A DNA stretch of 64,000 nt, from positions 58,930,589-58,994,588 of the forward strand of contig NC_069124.1 of assembly GCF_026914265.1 (NCBI RefSeq). Reading direction: 5' to 3'. Positions 60,901 through 64,000 of the stretch are shown piece after piece. The DNA comes from Mya arenaria (lineage: Eukaryota > Mollusca > Bivalvia > Myida > Myidae). The notes beneath the pieces were generated by a model. That model searched no databases. It was not told where the DNA came from and saw nothing but the letters and a program-made list of their open reading frames with translations. The number at the start of each line of letters is the position of its first letter. Position 1 is the first letter of the stretch. Position numbers and translations under genes: made by a program.

Positions 60901-62508
60901 GGAGCACTTTTATTGTTTATACAAAATACATGAACATGACTGAAACCTTTTGCCTAATAAATTCTGATATAACTTCAAAAAATTGCCACAAACTGATGAT
61001 CTGGCATACAGAATCTTGGCCTCTTGTGAGGAGGTATCTATCAGGCAATCTGATATAAAGGAAATGAACAGGGCATTAGCAAATACAGAGTCTTGTTTTT
61101 GTGACAGTCATCTGCAATCACAGCAATGAGACACTGACATGCCTTATCAGTCAGATATGTTTTGCCAATCTTAACATACTTTGCAATATCTGCTTGCCAT
61201 ATGGTGACATCCGGGTAGGGTCGTCCTAATTTCCCAACCATGTGAGCATACCTAAACAGAATGCACAAGCTGTCAAAGATAGCTTGGTTAAGCTGAATTA
61301 CTGAGTAGCCAGCTGGTGATTCAACTGATTGTTTTTTCATGTTTTTGCATTTTCTTTGCTTACATTAACAGCATGGCCCAGGGAAGTTTTTTGATGGCTT
61401 CCAATTGCACGTTGGAGCACCAAGAGGCAAAGCACCCAACAGTCTCATACTCATACAGATGCGTCATTTCATGTTGTTGTTTTTTGTCAGTCAAACACCA
61501 GCCAAAAAAATTGTTTCAACCGTGTTTGCTCAAAAATTCTTTCTCTTCAAATTTCATACTCTTTCTGTTTTACTTTTTCAGTGTTTTTTTTTTTGAGCCA
61601 GTGGCCAAAATTAAAAAAAAATATTTCTATTTTACTGTTGATATTAATATTGTTTACATTTAAAAAAAGACGAGTATTTTTTGTTTAGAAACACAGTTTG
61701 ACAGGTTTTAGTGATTTTATTACAATATTTAAAACATAACACAATACCTGAATACCAGTCCGTGATATGTCACTTACTCTTTTAAAGTGTCATAATGATA
61801 ATGACTGGATGAGTCGTAAAATGAATACTTACAAGCTTTCAGATACTTAAAAGCTTTGGATATGATTTGTGTACATTGGATTTTGAAATAAAGGAGTTTT
61901 TCAGTAGTTAAGTCTTTTCCATGAAATGTATATTATACATGGAATCCGACAATAAACAAATATTGACTTGACTTGATGTATGTTATTTGTTGCATTTCCT
62001 TATTTCAGATGAAAAACGATATAAATGTATGTTTATAAAATTGGTTTATTTATTCCATTAGATGTTAAATTATCATCAACATATTTCATCATCTTTATCA
62101 GAGTTCACAGCCATACATTTGTTCTATATTTTAGTAATTATATAATTGACAGAACCGATGTTCTTACTTTAATATAGCTTACGACTATGTGACAGTTACA
62201 ACCATTCCTAGCATCTACAAAATGAAACAAAACATGTTTTAATACATCAAAACTTTAGAAAAGTTGTTATTATTCACTGATATTTAGTCAACTGTCATGC
62301 TTATCAAGGTCGCGAAAACGTGTGACGTCCTTGAAAAATGAACCTGACATTCAATACACGGCAATATGAACTTCTCCAAATATTGACATTGAAAGCAACA
62401 TTAAATGACATACAGTTATTACTCTTTTAAGATATAATAAGAACTTACCGACGATTTTTGACTCAATTGTTTACCCGAGCGGCCCACAACTTTCCACATG
62501 GTCGCCAT
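51990..62508 (-). CDS. TIMM44: Mitochondrial import inner membrane translocase subunit TIM44
   Basis: Matrix-side scaffold that links the TIM23 channel to mtHsp70 in the protein import motor. Exons (minus strand): 62508-62449, 60173-60072, 59709-59620, 59241-59164, 58755-58675, 57959-57810, 57189-57120, 56905-56842, 56535-56450, 55722-55630, 54197-54073, 53483-53433, 52979-52890, 52639-52529, 52109-51990. They total 1371 bases, so 456 aa (human 452), and all phases close. A presequence (MATMWKVVGRSGKQLSQ) is followed by a charged helical N-domain (LKKFRDEKKKLETSDAIKEARKKFEKIEAET), HKDSRWKNSW, KYDESDN, EMSEVLTEINKMDPTFDKDEF, then the Tim44 C-terminal fold ending YVWALCRDPEELNPRAAWRLLDISASS. 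The exon 4 donor (GTTAGT) was chosen because it restores the family alignment. Introns hold a pogo-like MITE and a short 22-bp tandem repeat. Confidence 0.95.
53700..53790 (-). repeat. Decayed SINE body fragment
   Basis: 'aaaaatcgtaaagacttctg' and 'tttatatggact' match the SINE body at 63389-63776 with clear divergence. It lies in a TIMM44 intron. Confidence 0.45.
54479..55227. mobile_element. Mariner/pogo-like MITE with TA target duplication
   Basis: The terminal inverted repeats CAGTCGAAACTCGATGGCTC (left) and CAGTCGAAACGCGTTGGCTC (reverse complement of right) are flanked by TA at 54477-54478 and 55228-55229. Repeats of 'tcgagcc' and 'atatcgag' extend inward. At 749 bp and without transposase it is non-autonomous. 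The ends resemble the Tigger/pogo branch of Tc1/mariner. It lies in the TIMM44 intron between exons 10 and 11. Confidence 0.88.
58325..58412 (+). repeat. 22-bp tandem repeat, four copies
   Basis: Four units of 'gaaatatgagtgtcactttt' plus two bases in a TIMM44 intron, with one A/G-to-C type change in unit 3. Confidence 0.9.
60980..61480 (-). pseudogene. Unrecognised protein-like segment in TIMM44 intron 1
   Basis: Minus-strand frames give SVIQLNQAIFDSLCILFR, GKLGRPYPDVTIWQADIA and TDKACQCLIAVIADDC near 61060-61340, and upstream NVQLEAIKKLPWAM near 61380-61420 in another frame. The composition looks like real protein, and pieces lie in order. I do not recognise the family. It could be a decayed retrocopy or transposon protein. 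It is not part of TIMM44, whose flanking exons join without it. Confidence 0.3.
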
Positions 62509-63388
62509 CTTGTCTGACGAAATAATTTACTGTCGTGAAAATAGGTCATATATGGTGTTGACAGTTTTGCTAGTTGGTGAAATAAATCTGTAAATAAAAC
62601 TCCATTTTGAAGGTACAGTTGATCCACCGTTGACATATTTCTTATTATCATAGTGAAAACTCTCAAAATTCCGTGATTCATTAAGGGATGTCCTTTCTTT
62701 TTGAATTTGAATCGAGGCTGAGACGTGGCTATAAGTACAGTATACAGTGTAGGCTAAATGTAAACAAACAGTGACAGCTGTATATTCATAGTTCCATAAC
62801 TTTTAGATGTGAGAATCTTTTTTGAACACCTAAACAAGCTGTTATACTGTATGAAGGTAAATAAGGGGAATACAGAGTGAGACACTACAGACTGTTGCAA
62901 ATTCATACAGCCCCGCTAGAAAAACAAAACAGCCTAGATCGGCTATAAACGTCCAGACTACTCCAGTAGAGGAGGATTGACCAAGTTTGGCAGATTTCAC
63001 AGTACCATTATGGGTGAACCATACAGCCTGGCCCATATTGTTCACAAATCTAGGCTGTGTCAACCAATATGGCAATAGTCTAGTCTGTGTCATGTTCCAT
63101 TATTCTTAGCCACAATAATGCGCGTTTATGGAACTTTTTTTAACATTTGGATATTCATTTTATTCCATAAACGCCACAAGTCAACTGAGCAGTACCAATG
63201 TAAAATATATTCTTCAACTATTACTTCACAATACTTAACACTTCACTGTTAAATTAAAACAAAAAAAGTTTAATTATTTTAGCCAATACCTTTTACTTAT
63301 TACACTTAAGTGTTTTATGAAACAAAAATAATTAGTTTAATTTAGATCGACTTCTGTCAATGAAGCATCCCCATTTTAAAACATTCTA
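62509..63388. other. Region upstream of TIMM44
   Basis: Intergenic to the next plus-strand gene. It presumably includes the TIMM44 promoter and 5' UTR. A small inverted repeat ('gcgtttatggaac' and 'ttccataaacgc') sits at 63121-63175 around a 30-base AT-rich loop. Nothing else is recognised. Confidence 0.45.
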
Positions 63389-63776
63389 GCAGGTGCCCAT
63401 TATCTTTCCACTCAATATACTTAGCGCTGGGATCTGTCAGTCTTGGCTAGGAAAACAACAAGTGGGTTATGGACGCGTTGAGTCGCCAAACCAAAAATCG
63501 TCAAAGACTCTGAAGCGGCGGTTTATATGGACTACATTATTCTAAGCCATATGATCTGCTCATTTAGTATGTATAGTTTGGGCAGGTGCCCATTATCTTT
63601 CCACTCAATATACTTAGCGCTGGGATCTGTCAGTCTTGGCTAGGAAAACAACAAGTGGGTTATGGACGCGTTGAGTCGCCAAACCAAAAATCGTCAAAGA
63701 CTCTGAAGCGGCGGTTTATATGGACTACATTATTCTAAGCCATATGATCTGCTCATTTAGTATGTATAGTTCGGGC
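63389..63776 (-). repeat. 193-bp tandem duplication of a SINE body
   Basis: Two units (63389-63581 and 63582-63774) differ by only about one base (gtttggg against gttcggg). The sequence is the reverse complement of the body of the SINE at 45800-46090, without its tRNA-like head, plus about 60 bases of further sequence. The near identity points to a very recent duplication or an assembly duplication. Confidence 0.9.
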
Positions 63777-63941
63777 TTACTATTGCCTATTCAAAATAAA
63801 GCATATAAATTCAGCTACTTGTAACTTTATATCATTACTTTGCATTTTTTGCACAGCATATAAGTGGTCCCAAACACAAAGACTGTAGAACCAAAATGCT
63901 TCATACATAATTATAATGATAAAACATCTGTTTGTTTTAAG

Positions 63942-64000
63942 ATGATGGAAGAAAGTTCAGATGAGTCTGCCGAGCTTGTTGACAAGGAGGAAGCTGTTAG
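63942..64000 (+). CDS. Possible first coding exon of a downstream gene (partial)
   Basis: An open frame MMEESSDESAELVDKEEAV runs off the window end. It is preceded by 'ctgtttgttttaag', which could be a splice acceptor. The acidic N-terminus cannot be assigned to a family from 19 residues. Confidence 0.35.
   Translation, partial: MMEESSDESAELVDKEEAV

Noticed and set aside
1-64000. Operons, bacterial defence systems or integrated viruses
   Set aside because: All recognised genes are spliced animal genes and no capsid, envelope, integrase or polymerase genes other than LINE fragments were seen.

Overview
The window is eukaryotic nuclear DNA: AT-rich, with short spliced exons, long introns and very many mobile and tandem repeats. 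The proteins are animal, and the repeat families look like those of bivalve molluscs: tRNA-headed SINEs, 'pearl'-like elements with a core of roughly 150 bp tandem repeats followed by an ACGG microsatellite, and several MITE families. A heterodont clam is my best guess, but that is inference. No virus-derived element was recognised.

I joined five genes from their exons, and in each the splice phases close exactly. (1) Minus strand 11441-3781: a pyridoxal-phosphate enzyme of the D-cysteine desulfhydrase / ACC deaminase family, 8 exons, 395 aa. (2) Plus strand 15743-31830: DIS3L, the cytoplasmic exosome 3'-5' exonuclease, 23 exons, 1045 aa. (3) Minus strand 41962-37182: COX5A, a cytochrome c oxidase subunit, 5 exons, 170 aa. 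(4) Plus strand 45485-51312: a C9orf85 homologue, 4 exons, 251 aa, with CxxC pairs and a long acidic tail. (5) Minus strand 62508-51990: TIMM44, the mitochondrial import motor subunit, 15 exons, 456 aa. A possible first coding exon of a sixth gene begins at 63942. The desulfhydrase and DIS3L are divergent, DIS3L and COX5A converge, COX5A and the C9orf85 homologue are divergent, and the C9orf85 homologue and TIMM44 converge with only about 680 bp between stop codons. The genes do not form a pathway. COX5A and TIMM44 are both mitochondrial, and the desulfhydrase may be too.

Nearly everything else is repeat. 0-3 kb: a foldback repeat, two MITEs and a tandem-motif palindrome. 4-9 kb introns: MITEs and dispersed repeats. 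12-15 kb: an element with a core of about 175 bp tandem repeats, plus MITEs. 32-37 kb: a 181-bp satellite, a pearl-like element and a second copy of the repeat that opens the window. 38-39.4 kb: a tandem-repeat element nested inside a tRNA-containing repeat. 42-45 kb: two LINE fragments and a foldback hairpin. 45.8-48.5 kb: a SINE and a hAT element with a perfect 8-bp target duplication. 54.5-55.2 kb: a mariner/pogo-like MITE with TA target duplication. 63.4-63.8 kb: a recent 193-bp tandem duplication.

The most unusual feature is in DIS3L. Two large minisatellites start at or just beyond 5' splice sites. The second, about 48 units of 28 bp, is built from the end of exon 19 plus its splice donor, so the intron carries dozens of copies of a donor-like sequence in higher-order order. 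Using any of them would add an in-frame stop.
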